Shown here: in pieces, positions 44,973-54,809 of the stretch
Position numbering within the stretch: the first letter of the stretch is position 1
Layout: every line of letters starts with the position of its first letter
Source: Phaeotremella fagi
Taxonomy: Eukaryota; Basidiomycota; Tremellomycetes; Tremellales; Phaeotremellaceae
Direction: 5' to 3'
DNA: 64,000 bases
NCBI GenBank assembly: GCA_001599715.1
Contig: BCHU01000001.1
Coordinates: 667,634-731,633, forward strand
Translations under genes and position numbers: made by a program
The notes under the pieces: model-generated
Databases searched by the model: none
Told to the model about the DNA's origin: nothing
Seen by the model: only the letters and a program-made list of their open reading frames with translations

Positions 44973-47900
44973 ATGTGGTGGCCTTTCAGGTATCTGGTCA
45001 TCTATGTCCTAGGAGGTTTAACCTTCATTCCCTTGTTGATTATCGCGGTCATCTGTAAGTTTTCGTCTTACACAAGCAAGAAACGTGTCACTCATTGAAC
45101 CCTTTCACCGTCCAGACTACACCTACCAATATGGCTCGGTTCCCATAGGAGACGCTGATCCAGGAAAAGAGCGTAAAAATCAACTTCAAGATGAGGATGA
45201 AAGACGCGAGATAGATATGAGCAATGAGAAAGAGAGCGATACAAAGGTCGACGACAACACCGAGAAGAGAACTTTACCCTCGAAACCACTATCGGGCTGG
45301 TTGACTGTTCGACGACAATTCAATGCTACATCTGCACCGATCGCACATGTACCGGAGAATAATGGTGAAGGAGAACCAGACGAAGAAGGTCGACCTACCA
45401 CCTATTCCTCGCGAATCGCTCAAACATACAGAAACGTCATTGAAGCAAGGAAAAAGGATGGTGTACCCAAAGACTACTACTATTGTGTGCTAAAGGGGGC
45501 AGTCTTGTTTATCTATGATGATGCGGATCAATCAGACGTTGTTGCTGCTATCGGTGTCGATAAATATGTTGTCAGGATGGAGAACAAGGATGGGGCATTC
45601 AAAGGAAAGGACGCGGAAATGTTTGCAAAGAGAAATGCTGTGGTTATGAGACTTGCTGAGAAGGACAAACCAGAGAAAGACGGTATACCAGTACTGGGTA
45701 AGGGTGTGGATGAGGCTGAACCTTGGTTCTTCTTCTCGAAATCAAATACGAAGTGAGTAGGCTTAGTCGTTTGCTTGCTGTGGGTATGGAAACTGAACTT
45801 TGAAATCAGAATGGAGGACTTTTATATTGCCTTGATCCAGGTTTCTTCTCAAGCTGCTACATTCTCTCAGACTTTCGTTGAGGCTGATATGCAATGCTTG
45901 GTGGACAAGTTGGATGTCGAACCGGATCCGATCCCAATCAGATGGTTCAATGCAACGTTAGGAAGGATATTTTTTGGTATTTACAAAACCGCAGCTGTCG
46001 AGCAGGTATGTTGGATTTTTGTTCCTAAACAATTTTTTCTCATCAGGTTATAGCTTATTATCGATCGAATCATGAAGAAGTTGTCCAAAGTTCCTCGACC
46101 TAGTTTCCTGAGTCCTATAGTAGTTCGTGAAGTGAATGTTGGAAACACTGCGCCTTAGTAAGCATTAAATTATCAAGCCCACTAACATCTAGCTTCTCTA
46201 AACCAATGCTGAAAGAGTTAACTGCAGATGGATCAGCTGCATTTGAGGTCAATCTCCACTACAGAGCTCGTGCCAACCAACCTGACTCTGAAGTTCGAAT
46301 AACCATCGCTACCACAGCCACGATTCCAACTGGGTTCAAACCATACGTTGTCGATCTAGTCCTCGCCGTAGTACTCAAGTCTATCGAGGGGAATGTGATG
46401 GTTCAAATCAAAAGACCACCATCAAACAGAATATGGTGGGGCTTCACGCACATGCCTAAAATGGAGGTAGAGATTGTACCTATTGTGTCTGAAAGGAAAA
46501 TACAGATTGGAATGGTTTTGAAAGCTATTGAAAAGCAGCTACGAGAAGTGGTGAGTGAAATAGGGTAGGATTGGATACTAATCAGTAGATTGCGGAATCG
46601 GTGGTATGCCCAAATATGGACGACATCGCCTTCTTTGATACGTCAAACCTGACGATGAGAGGTGGAGTGTTCGATGAGGCTAGTAAAGCCCAAGCTGTCA
46701 AGGTTGAAGTCGAATCGGCGGAAGATCCATCATCGGCTGTTCCAGAAGTGCCATCTAAGAAACCCAAACCAGCAACAGTTGAGATGGAGGGAGAAGAAAT
46801 CGAACCATCCCCAGGTCTTCCCAGAAGCGAAACTGCTCCAGCTGGTCTTTCAACATCTCCCAAGAAGCCCATAAAGAAATGGTTCACTCAAGCTCTCAAT
46901 CCTTCGACTACTTCGATCAATGGGTCATCTGATAGTTTACCACTGAAAACTGTGGATGCAGACACACCTGGGGAATCTACCTCGAATTTACCCCAGAATT
47001 CATCTGAATCGACAATCTCGATGCTGTTCGCTTCAAAAACGGAACCAACCAAGGTAGAGAAGAATTTGAGAAAGGAATCCAGTGTTTCACCTGAAAGAAC
47101 TGTTGCTCGATCAATGACAACAGATTCTCAAGTCACAACGTCAAGCAGCCAAACGGGTACCTCACCTACAGCAGCATCTCTCATTAGCACTTTTCGTTCT
47201 CGAGACAAAAAAGCCATAGTCACGCAGGTCAGTTCTGCGAAGGATGCCATGAAGAAATGGGGAGTTAACTTTGCTGCGAAAAGGAGAGCTGGATTCCCAG
47301 AACACTCATTGGAAACGAGGGATGAAGATCAACCAGCCGCATTGTATCGACCTGCAGATGAGGATGGGCATGTACCAAGGAAATCACTTGATGGAGGTAG
47401 AACTTTACAAGAAAGATTGGCTGCTGCTTCAGCGATTGCTAGTCATCCTACTGCTCCTTCGTTAACGGGTTCTGCACCTATCGATGTGCCAGGTAGACAT
47501 CGTTCAACTTCATCAACTTCATCAATGACCCGACCAGCGTTACTTTCATCTCCGTCCAAGTCGAGTATCCAAAATGGTACATCATTGTCACCTCCGAAAT
47601 TCACTGTACCCGCTTCAAAAGCTACTACTGAACTGGCAAAGAGTTTGATGACAACCAGTACATCGACTGCTAGACGTGAATCAATCGGAAGTAATCCTGT
47701 ACAAATGCAACCTGCTGCAGGGAAAACTATGGTTGTTCCGAGGGTACCTAAACGTCCTGGTGCAGTGACAGGGATAGGCTCTAGTCCAGACGAGGGACCT
47801 ATTCGAAGATTCTCAGAGGACTTGATTAGGGATTTGGAAATAGTAAAGAAAGATGCTAAAAAGGTTTCTCCGCCATCGACAGAGGATCTGATCCTAGAAG

Positions 47901-48247
47901 CTACGCCAGAAGATTTAGTTCGGTCAGATTCAGCCCCAATACCCCAGAAAGTTGATTTACCACCTTCCACCACAATCGAGACGGAGAGTATATCGGCTGC
48001 GTCGACTCCCTCGATCAACCATTCCCCTGAGAGTATCTTGGAATCGACAGAGGAGAGTATAGTCGACAGTCCGGAGAACGAAGAACCAACGAAATCTTCT
48101 ACGTCTCTGGTTGCTGTTGTTACGGCTGCTGAGAGTGCCTTGAGAAATTTGGTTAAAAAGGATGATGAAGCTTTAGCGGCTCAAGAGAAGGAGAATGGAA
48201 AGGAGATTGAGAAAGATAAAGATAAATCGGAAGGAGGAGATTCTTAG
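44973..48247 (+). CDS. Nvj2/TEX2-type ER membrane protein with SMP lipid-transfer domain
   Basis: The start [18 protein letters not shown] at 44973 gives an N-terminal membrane anchor; a 45-nt-class intron joins it to the 45085-45756 frame. A split PH-like region follows ([26 protein letters not shown]). The SMP domain runs from [13 protein letters not shown] and [15 protein letters not shown] through [25 protein letters not shown] and [13 protein letters not shown] to EKQLREV. The last 500 residues are Ser/Pro/Thr-rich disorder with charged patches. In yeast Nvj2 sits at nucleus-vacuole junctions and ER-Golgi contacts and moves lipids such as ceramide. The stop is TAG at 48245-48247. Confidence 0.88.
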
Positions 48248-48531
48248 TGTAATCTGTGTCTTGGTTTTCACCTCTTGTTGTACATTTATGTCGTCATGTA
48301 GAATCAATGGTCAACGGAAGAGAATGAGCGGATTCAAATCAACACAAACCAGCACAGACCAGATATGAACAACCAAATAGCCAGCTGAGTGTGCACAAGT
48401 GGATGCAAAATCATTTACTCTGCTCTCACCTTTCCTGACTACTTCAAACAATGCATACCACTACATAAACCCTTTCAACGAACGCCTCACTTTACATCCA
48501 CCGTTTACCGTAACCAATGACCAACCAAATC

Positions 48532-49146
48532 TCAACATGGGACTATTCGGACTTCTCGTGACTCGAATGTGGAAGTGAGAACTTGGAACTCGTCTGAAAC
48601 CTCTCCGATACTTTTGGTTTTCTCCTCAAACTCCTTATAGGCCTTGACTACCTTTTCCGTGGGGAAAGAATCTGGATCATAACCATAGACGAAGAAAAAA
48701 TCTTGAAGATCATCGTTGACGTCTTTATTGAAATCTCTGAGGACCATTTTGTTGAGGGTTCCAAAAATTGATAAGAGAACTGTATCGAGTTCATGTTTCG
48801 CCTTCTGATAGGTCTCGATGTCTTCTTTTGACTGAGATTCGGTGGGGGGAGGATTGGGTAATGGAAAATCATCTTCAGTGTAATACACGATAACACGATT
48901 CTCAGCACTCTCCATCCAGAAAGAATCTACATCTAACACAAACTTAGAACCAGGCTTGAAAACTTTTGAGAACTCCGAATCAACTTCGTTTGGGTTCCCA
49001 GAACCTTGAGCCAAAGATATGACTTTGAATTTTATGTTAGAATCATCCTCTTCTAATTTTTGAAACTTGAGAGTATGGCGGGAAGGGGTGAAACCAAAAG
49101 AGTCTGAGGCCGGTGATGAGCAGGTAGAGTCACCAGAGGGGGACAT
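48532..49146 (-). CDS. Uncharacterised 204-aa single-exon protein
   Basis: An intron-free frame from ATG 49146 to a stop at 48532-48534. The first 20 residues are Ser/Pro-rich, then a mixed alpha/beta pattern with many acidic residues (KLEEDDSNIKFKVISL, ENRVIVYYTEDDFPL). No family recognised. It opens an island of four unknown genes of about the same size (203-206 aa), divergent from the next one over 380 nt. Confidence 0.65.
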   Translation of the reverse strand: MSPSGDSTCSSPASDSFGFTPSRHTLKFQKLEEDDSNIKFKVISLAQGSGNPNEVDSEFSKVFKPGSKFVLDVDSFWMESAENRVIVYYTEDDFPLPNPPPTESQSKEDIETYQKAKHELDTVLLSIFGTLNKMVLRDFNKDVNDDLQDFFFVYGYDPDSFPTEKVVKAYKEFEEKTKSIGEVSDEFQVLTSTFESREVRIVPC

Positions 49147-49527
49147 ATTGTTGATATTCTAACGTCGAGAGAGATTTGTGAAGACTTGTGAAATAGAGAA
49201 AGGTTTCGAAGTGGGGAAGAAGGAAAAGAAAATTGTTCAAAGTCTTGCAGTCGTTCGAAATTCCAGAGCTAAGAAGGCAATTCTTTTGCTTCTAAATAAA
49301 TTTGTACAGGAGTTGTCGGGAAATTTGAAGTGGCCAAGTGGCCTTCATCTTCTTGTTGAGTGGAGCGAGCTCATCCTTTGTTGTAAAAAGAAGTCAGGAG
49401 CCATATGTGGAACGCACTCAGATGTTTGTTCTCGAGATGACATTTTGTCCCCTTCTCCTTTTCGTTTTCCCACAATTTAGAATTTCGAAGACATTTCTGA
49501 ACAAATCAAATCCCAATCTATTCAATC

Positions 49528-50182
49528 ATGTCCGGTTCAATCGATTCTACCACCACCGATAACTTAGTTGAGGTTAGTTTGGACTTCCATCCTCGATCTG
49601 TCCTCTTTTATCAAGGAGGTCAATGGACTCAAAGACACGAAGTTAGAGTTGATACTATGGGTCCTCTCGTTCCACATCCCAGCGGTGGTTTTACTGCTCA
49701 CCACTCAGACATCAACGACTCATTTAATAGATATATCAGAAAATGGCAACGAGAATCCGAATGGTCAATGGAAGGGTTCAAAGAACACGATCCCCACGAG
49801 TTCATCCGCTCGAAGTTCATCGAGAAATGTGAAGCTCTTCGAGAACACACTACCTCCAAAGCCAAGGATTTCGGTTTGAGAGTAACAGCAATCACCTGGA
49901 TGAACTTCACCAGATTGGCTGTGCATGGGAGATTCGATCGCTTTAGTGAAGAGAATGCTAAGCTTATGGGTCAGAGTAAGTTGAGTTAGTCCAGAACAAG
50001 CAATTAACGGGGAAGGAGAACAAACGAGCAATGCTGGAGAAGGGGAAATCAATCATCCTACGGTTAAGGGTAATAAGATCGTAGACTTTAATGAAGAAGG
50101 CTGTGTTCATTTGGAAGAGAAGACTTGGGGGGAAGGAGAAGAACAACGTACATATTTTAGAGCTAGTATCCACCCCGAATGA
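49528..50182 (+). CDS. Uncharacterised protein, two exons (204 aa)
   Basis: Exon one 49528-49975, intron 49976-50015 (GTAAGT donor, TTAAC branch-like word, AAG acceptor, 40 nt), exon two 50016-50182. Without the intron the frame stops at 49989. With it, 204 aa result and the second exon is open over 55 codons in a single frame to TGA 50180-50182. The protein has aromatic-rich N-terminal strands (LDFHPRSVLFYQGGQW) and an acidic, Glu/Gly-rich C-terminus. No family recognised. Alternatives are a frameshift or a shorter 153-aa product. Confidence 0.6.
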
Positions 50183-50474
50183 AAAGAAGACAAAGTTTTT
50201 CTTTGTCGACAGTCTCGTACATACAGGATATACAACGAATACATGTACGGCCTCTTGACGAAGACTGTGTGTCTACTACAGTACTGTACACAGTACGTAC
50301 TCCCAAAAAGTTTGGAAACTGAAGTCATGTTCTAAAGTTGTGACGCTGTCTTTGCCTCATCTTCTTTCAAGAGCATAAAAGGAAATACTTTCGGACCTCG
50401 ATTGCAAAATCAAGAACAAAGGGTGATTGACATACTACGGACTACTGAAAAATCCAGTCAACGATAAAAAGCCA
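50183..50474. other. Convergent 3' region
   Basis: About 290 nt between convergent stop codons; no gene supported. Confidence 0.4.
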
Positions 50475-51086
50475 CTAAGAAGTGAATCTACTGGGTGGCG
50501 GTGGAATACGGATTTCATCATCAGGAAGTAAACCCCTCCATCCCAGAGCTTTGTAATCATCAGGAAATTGTTCATCGACATTGAAAACAAGATTCAGAGA
50601 TGATACCAAATCTTCGACTGAGGGGTTTTCAGAATTTTCCCACTTCGTGTACTCAGCCTTCGCCTTCTCTCTTGCCTCTTGGGTTAGTTCTTCTGAGCTG
50701 ATAGCCTGATTGAAAGCCCATGCCACGTCGTTATGACTGAGATATACTTTTTGATCATCAGCTACCCTTATTTGTATATCTTCTGAAATGATAGTCGAAA
50801 CCGCCAACATCAGGTCTAAACCGATTTTACCTATGACTGAGCTATAGTCTTCGATAGAACCTACACCCCTACTAACCAGTAAAGTCCTTATCTTTCCAGA
50901 TTGATCTTGTGAAAATACCCTAGCCCACTTGGTGGCTATCGTTTGGGATATACATTCGAATTGTGTTTTACCCGTCTTGTGTACCATTTCTAAAATATGT
51001 TCTCGGAAGTTTACGATGTTGAATTCAGGTAAAAGGGATAGTACATCAAAATCTGGATCGTTGTGTAGTGGTCGTCTTTCGGACAT
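50475..51086 (-). CDS. Unknown protein with possible histone-fold-like core, copy A (203 aa)
   Basis: Intron-free frame, ATG 51086 to stop 50475. Residues 66-128 can be laid on a histone fold: IRTLLVSRGV (first helix), a long middle helix through LMLAVSTIISEDI, then KVYLSHNDVAWAF (loop and third helix), which parallels the KTVTAMDVVYAL pattern of histone H4. The C-terminus has VEDLVSSLNLVFNV and a Pro-rich tail. It is a paralogue of the next gene upstream (51474-52094). The relation to histones is by eye and unproven; function unknown. Confidence 0.65.
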   Translation of the reverse strand: MSERRPLHNDPDFDVLSLLPEFNIVNFREHILEMVHKTGKTQFECISQTIATKWARVFSQDQSGKIRTLLVSRGVGSIEDYSSVIGKIGLDLMLAVSTIISEDIQIRVADDQKVYLSHNDVAWAFNQAISSEELTQEAREKAKAEYTKWENSENPSVEDLVSSLNLVFNVDEQFPDDYKALGWRGLLPDDEIRIPPPPSRFTS

Positions 51087-51473
51087 GACTGATAGACGTT
51101 GGAATTGTATTTTTCTGTTAAAGATTAATATGAGTATGTGATAGAAAGAAGAAACGAGAACGGAAATCTGCAGAAAGCGGACTACTTAACTTGAAAGGAT
51201 CATGTATGTTAGAGTTTGAGAAAGGCGCAGTCCGAAAATGAAGAGATCGAAGTCCCGCCTTCAGTGACAGCAGGTGGTTCTCGGAGAAAACAGCGTTGCA
51301 CCGAAGAGAGACCGAGATATTCACAATGAAACCACAGCTGCACCAGTATGTAGTCCAAGATACGCCCGCCATAGTAACACTGTGAATACTTTTTCGTTGA
51401 CTACTATCTACATTATATTCATAAATTACTTGTACATAAAAAGCCAACAAAGTAAAAGAACCGACAGCATAGT
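51087..51473. other. Intergenic between tandem paralogues
   Basis: 387 nt between copy A and copy B on the same strand. A minus-strand frame at 51118-51450 has no family feature and does not join copy A convincingly. Taken as the promoter of copy A. Confidence 0.4.
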
Positions 51474-52094
51474 TTATCCATCAACAGAGCCTCCCACTAG
51501 GTCCTCATGACAGTAAATGACCGAAGAACCAACCCCCTCCCAAGCTATAGATTTCAGGACTCCAGGAACACCAGGAAAATAAGAGAAAGAAACATTCAAC
51601 GAAGAAGATAAATCATCAAGAGAACTACTGGCACTTCTACGCCATTCAGCAGCGACCTCCTCAGCTTCTTTGACCACTTCCATCTGGGAACGCGAGTATG
51701 AATCGTGATTTCCGATAGTCTTTGATAAAGCCCAAGCAATATCGTTCTTATTTATCAAAACCTCATTACCACGCTCTACTTGTTTAGCGATATAATTTAA
51801 CAAGATCGCCGTTGCAGTTAACATTATCTCTGCACCGTAATACCCGATAATCTGTTGTGAGCCATTGTTGGACAATATATTTCTGCTGATAAGCAGACAA
51901 TCGATCGGTTCTGTTTCACCTTTCGGGATCGCTTGGGTTTCTTGGACGTCGAGTATTTCTCGGATATATTGATATCTGTTCATTCCGGTTCCGATGATTT
52001 GAGAATCTACGTATTGACGAAATGATTCGATAGAATAATCCCATTCAGTACTTAGAGCGACATCAATTGATGTGTATATGATACCCTCCATCAT
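51474..52094 (-). CDS. Unknown protein with possible histone-fold-like core, copy B (206 aa)
   Basis: Frame from ATG 52094 to stop 51474. It aligns with copy A through the whole length: LLISRNILS with LLVSRGVGS, GAEIMLTATAILL with GLDLMLAVSTII, VLINKNDIAWAL with VYLSHNDVAWAF and SSLNVSFSY with SSLNLVFNV. A further frame at 52377-52147 can be joined in phase by a 49-nt intron (GTATAC donor, AAAG acceptor), adding about 70 basic residues; it would begin about 20-40 nt from the divergent gene at 52398. Copy A has no such extension, so I call the shorter form but keep the longer one open. Confidence 0.62.
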   Translation of the reverse strand: MMEGIIYTSIDVALSTEWDYSIESFRQYVDSQIIGTGMNRYQYIREILDVQETQAIPKGETEPIDCLLISRNILSNNGSQQIIGYYGAEIMLTATAILLNYIAKQVERGNEVLINKNDIAWALSKTIGNHDSYSRSQMEVVKEAEEVAAEWRRSASSSLDDLSSSLNVSFSYFPGVPGVLKSIAWEGVGSSVIYCHEDLVGGSVDG

Positions 52095-52397
52095 GACCTT
52101 TTGGGTTTTGTGATTTGTTCCAGTGAGTTTGAAAGTAATAGTATACCTCTTTCTTGGGTTTTGGCAACCGTACTGAAGTGGAACGCAAAAGGATAAATTT
52201 ATCTGGTGTACAACTCAGATCAGCGTCTTCTATTTGGGTCTTCCAAGAATTTCGCCACCTTTTTTTTCGGCTTTCGGATGAGGTGATTTGCCACTTAGAT
52301 AATCGTACGGTGGTGCTATGGTGTGACTGACCATAATCAAAGTTGAAATTATTATCCATCTTCTCAAAATAAACCATCACATGTAAATAATCTCAAT

Positions 52398-53224
52398 ATG
52401 GGAGACAACACCAACAATTTCGGCCAAGCCGCAACCTATCAATCAGTAATCATAGCCTTGGTAGCAGGAGGGATCCTAACCACCGGAGTCCTTTCGATAG
52501 TCTACAGACGATATCGCAGGAACAGATTATTAAGGGAGTTACCGGTGGGGATGAGATTAGTCGTCACTGCCGATGGGAGGATTATCAGTATTCCACGACC
52601 TGAACGGGGGAAACGGAGGGAGTTGGGTAAAGAGCCTGTCTTATGGGATTTTGGGTTGGGTGAGGATGGGAACGAGGATGAACCTCAGGTCGGTGGTTTG
52701 GTTGGTAATGATTGGAATGTAGGTTGGGTTCTCGATCTTTTTGATAGTATTCTTTGTTAATCCCGATATAGCCTGTTTCTGTAGCTTTACCAGAGTTGAG
52801 TTATACCAATCCAACTCAAACCCAAACTTCATCCAATCTCACACCATCCGCCCCAACCTCAATCGAAATGACGGTCCTGATAGCCATGCCCGATCCCACC
52901 AATCCAATACCGAACAAATCATCTTCACCAAGTTCATCAACATCGTCTCTATCCCTCCATAAACCTAATATATCAAACGATTATCCGATATTGTATCATC
53001 CCAGATCTCGATCTACCGATGAAGATGTCGAAGATGATTTGCCAGTGATCGAATTCGCTACGACTAGGATACCTGTTTGCTATAGTAGTGAACGGGAGAG
53101 GGAAATCAAATATATGGATGGGCTGAGGGTGGCGAAGGTTGATGAGGTCAATACTCCAGTCAATCAGAATGGTGAAGCTAGGATAGAGAGGGTAGATGGA
53201 TTTAGACATATGTATACAAGGTGA
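52398..53224 (+). CDS. Small single-pass membrane protein
   Basis: Two exons. The first starts at ATG 52398, with one membrane helix at about residues 17-36 (VIIALVAGGILTTGVLSIVY) followed by RRYRRNR, a basic stop-transfer stretch, so the long C-terminal part faces the cytosol. An intron ends at about 52787 (TGTAG) and joins in phase 1; the donor is either GTAATG near 52707 or GTGGTT near 52693. The second exon is a disordered Ser/Pro/Thr tail ending at TGA 53222-53224. About 200-210 aa; no family recognised. Its layout is that of small fungal plasma-membrane proteins with an unstructured tail. Confidence 0.65.
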
Positions 53225-53378
53225 ATGAAGTCGATCCGTGCTTCAGATTGGCTTATGGTTTCTTGGGACACGGTTTTATATGGCATTACAACTTTTGGAT
53301 TTAGATTTAGTGGATTTGGATTTGTACAACTTGGATTTGAGTTTTGTACAATGATGATATGATGTATATCCAAACTTG

Positions 53379-54588
53379 TCAATCGACATCAACGACATCA
53401 ACGTCCTCTTCCTCCTCTTCACGATGTCTTTGTCTTTGAACAAATGTGTCTGCTCTCTTTTGTAGACTCAAATCACTCTGTTAATAGATAATCAGCACAA
53501 TAAACCAATCACCAAGACACAGCACTGACTTTGATTGTACCCGTTGATACCTTCTCTCGACAACCAGATATAGGACAAGGCGCCTCTCGATGTCTACCAC
53601 CTTTAACTTTGATATGCTCTAAAATAGCATGTCGGGAATAAGAATGTTTACAAGTAGTACTAGCACGTTATTCAGTGAAAGTTCAATGTAAGGGAAATGA
53701 GAGCTCACTTTGTAACGGCATCCTTATAAATCGTAGCCGTAAGTGGACATTTATAATTCTGAGTCATTCCACCCATCTCAATCTCATCGTCATCAGATTC
53801 TTCACCTTCCCCAGCTCGTAACCATTTCGACATGGGCGGACAAGCTGAATCTTGATGATTGATTTCCTGAAAAAGGCATCAGCGATACATTTTGGAGTTT
53901 AGACATACCCATAAATCAATTCTGAATTCAATATACTCTTGATTGTTTTTGACTACCAGTGTTAGGACCTAATTGTTTGTTTTACACTCACATTTCGCTC
54001 GTTCAGATTGAGCCATGTATTCTGTAGTTAATGCTTCGCTTTCGTTCTTGAAGTAATCCATGAAATCTTCCTACGAGTTCGATTTAACATTTTTGAGCTA
54101 AAAGAACCAATGAAAAAACCAACCATTTCACCATCTTCTCTAATTTTTTCACAGATATTGTTCAAAACTTGAATTCGAAACAGTTGAACTTGTTTGATTT
54201 CCAAATTCCTTTGGAAGGAATCAACGAGCTCGTCAATGTCTTCATCGTCTTGACTGTATTCCTCTAAAAGTTTGGCTGTGCTGACGATTTGTTCTAGGCC
54301 GATATCGATTCTCCTGATGACTTCGTTTATTTTTCCGACGAGGGTAGTGAGCTAATGACAGATTAATTAGAATGGTTTTAGCTATTCAAACCGCATCTGT
54401 TATGGATTGTCACTTACGTGTTGGAGAGCACCAGCTTTTACAGGTTTGTTGTTGAACGATTCTTTAGTCCAACCTTCCTCTATGATTTGTGGTTTGACAC
54501 CTTCTTCTTCTTCATCTTCATCGTCTGAGGTTTGACTTGGTTGTCTTGCTCTAGATGATGAAGCTATGTTATTCATTGTTATAGCCAT
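53379..54588 (-). CDS. MMS21: SUMO E3 ligase Nse2/Mms21 of the Smc5-Smc6 complex
   Basis: Starts [11 protein letters not shown] at 54588, ends at TGA 53379-53381, about five exons. The N-terminal half is helical ([21 protein letters not shown] and onward), as expected for the part that binds the Smc5 coiled coil. The C-terminal SP-RING reads [19 protein letters not shown], then [13 protein letters not shown] and APCPISGC, with the Cys-His pattern of zf-Nse. The end is an acidic run ([13 protein letters not shown]). It promotes sumoylation in DNA repair and replication-fork stability. It shares a 220-nt divergent promoter with the RPA1 gene, another DNA-repair gene. Confidence 0.92.
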
Positions 54589-54688
54589 TGTATGGTGTCG
54601 TCGTTGTTGTTGATGGTGATGGTCAGAGGTATATATATATAGAGTCAACATTTAACACTGTCAACGAATCACGTGATCTCAGTGGCAA

Positions 54689-54702
54689 ACGCGTCGACGC
54701 GG
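54689..54702. promoter_or_regulatory. MluI cell-cycle boxes between MMS21 and RFA1
   Basis: ACGCGT at 54689-54694 and an overlapping second core GACGCG at 54696-54701, about 115 nt upstream of the RFA1 start and 100 nt from the MMS21 start. MBF-type factors bind this motif to time S-phase gene expression in fungi; action here is inferred. A CACGTG-type E-box half (ACGTGA) is close by at 54671-54676. Confidence 0.6.
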
Positions 54703-54809
54703 TATTAATATGTTGGTTGACTGGACTGGTAATGAAATACATTACTGCTCATCATCAATTCTTCTTCTTTTTACTCTTAACATCTACATCTACAACATAT
54801 CCCACAAAA

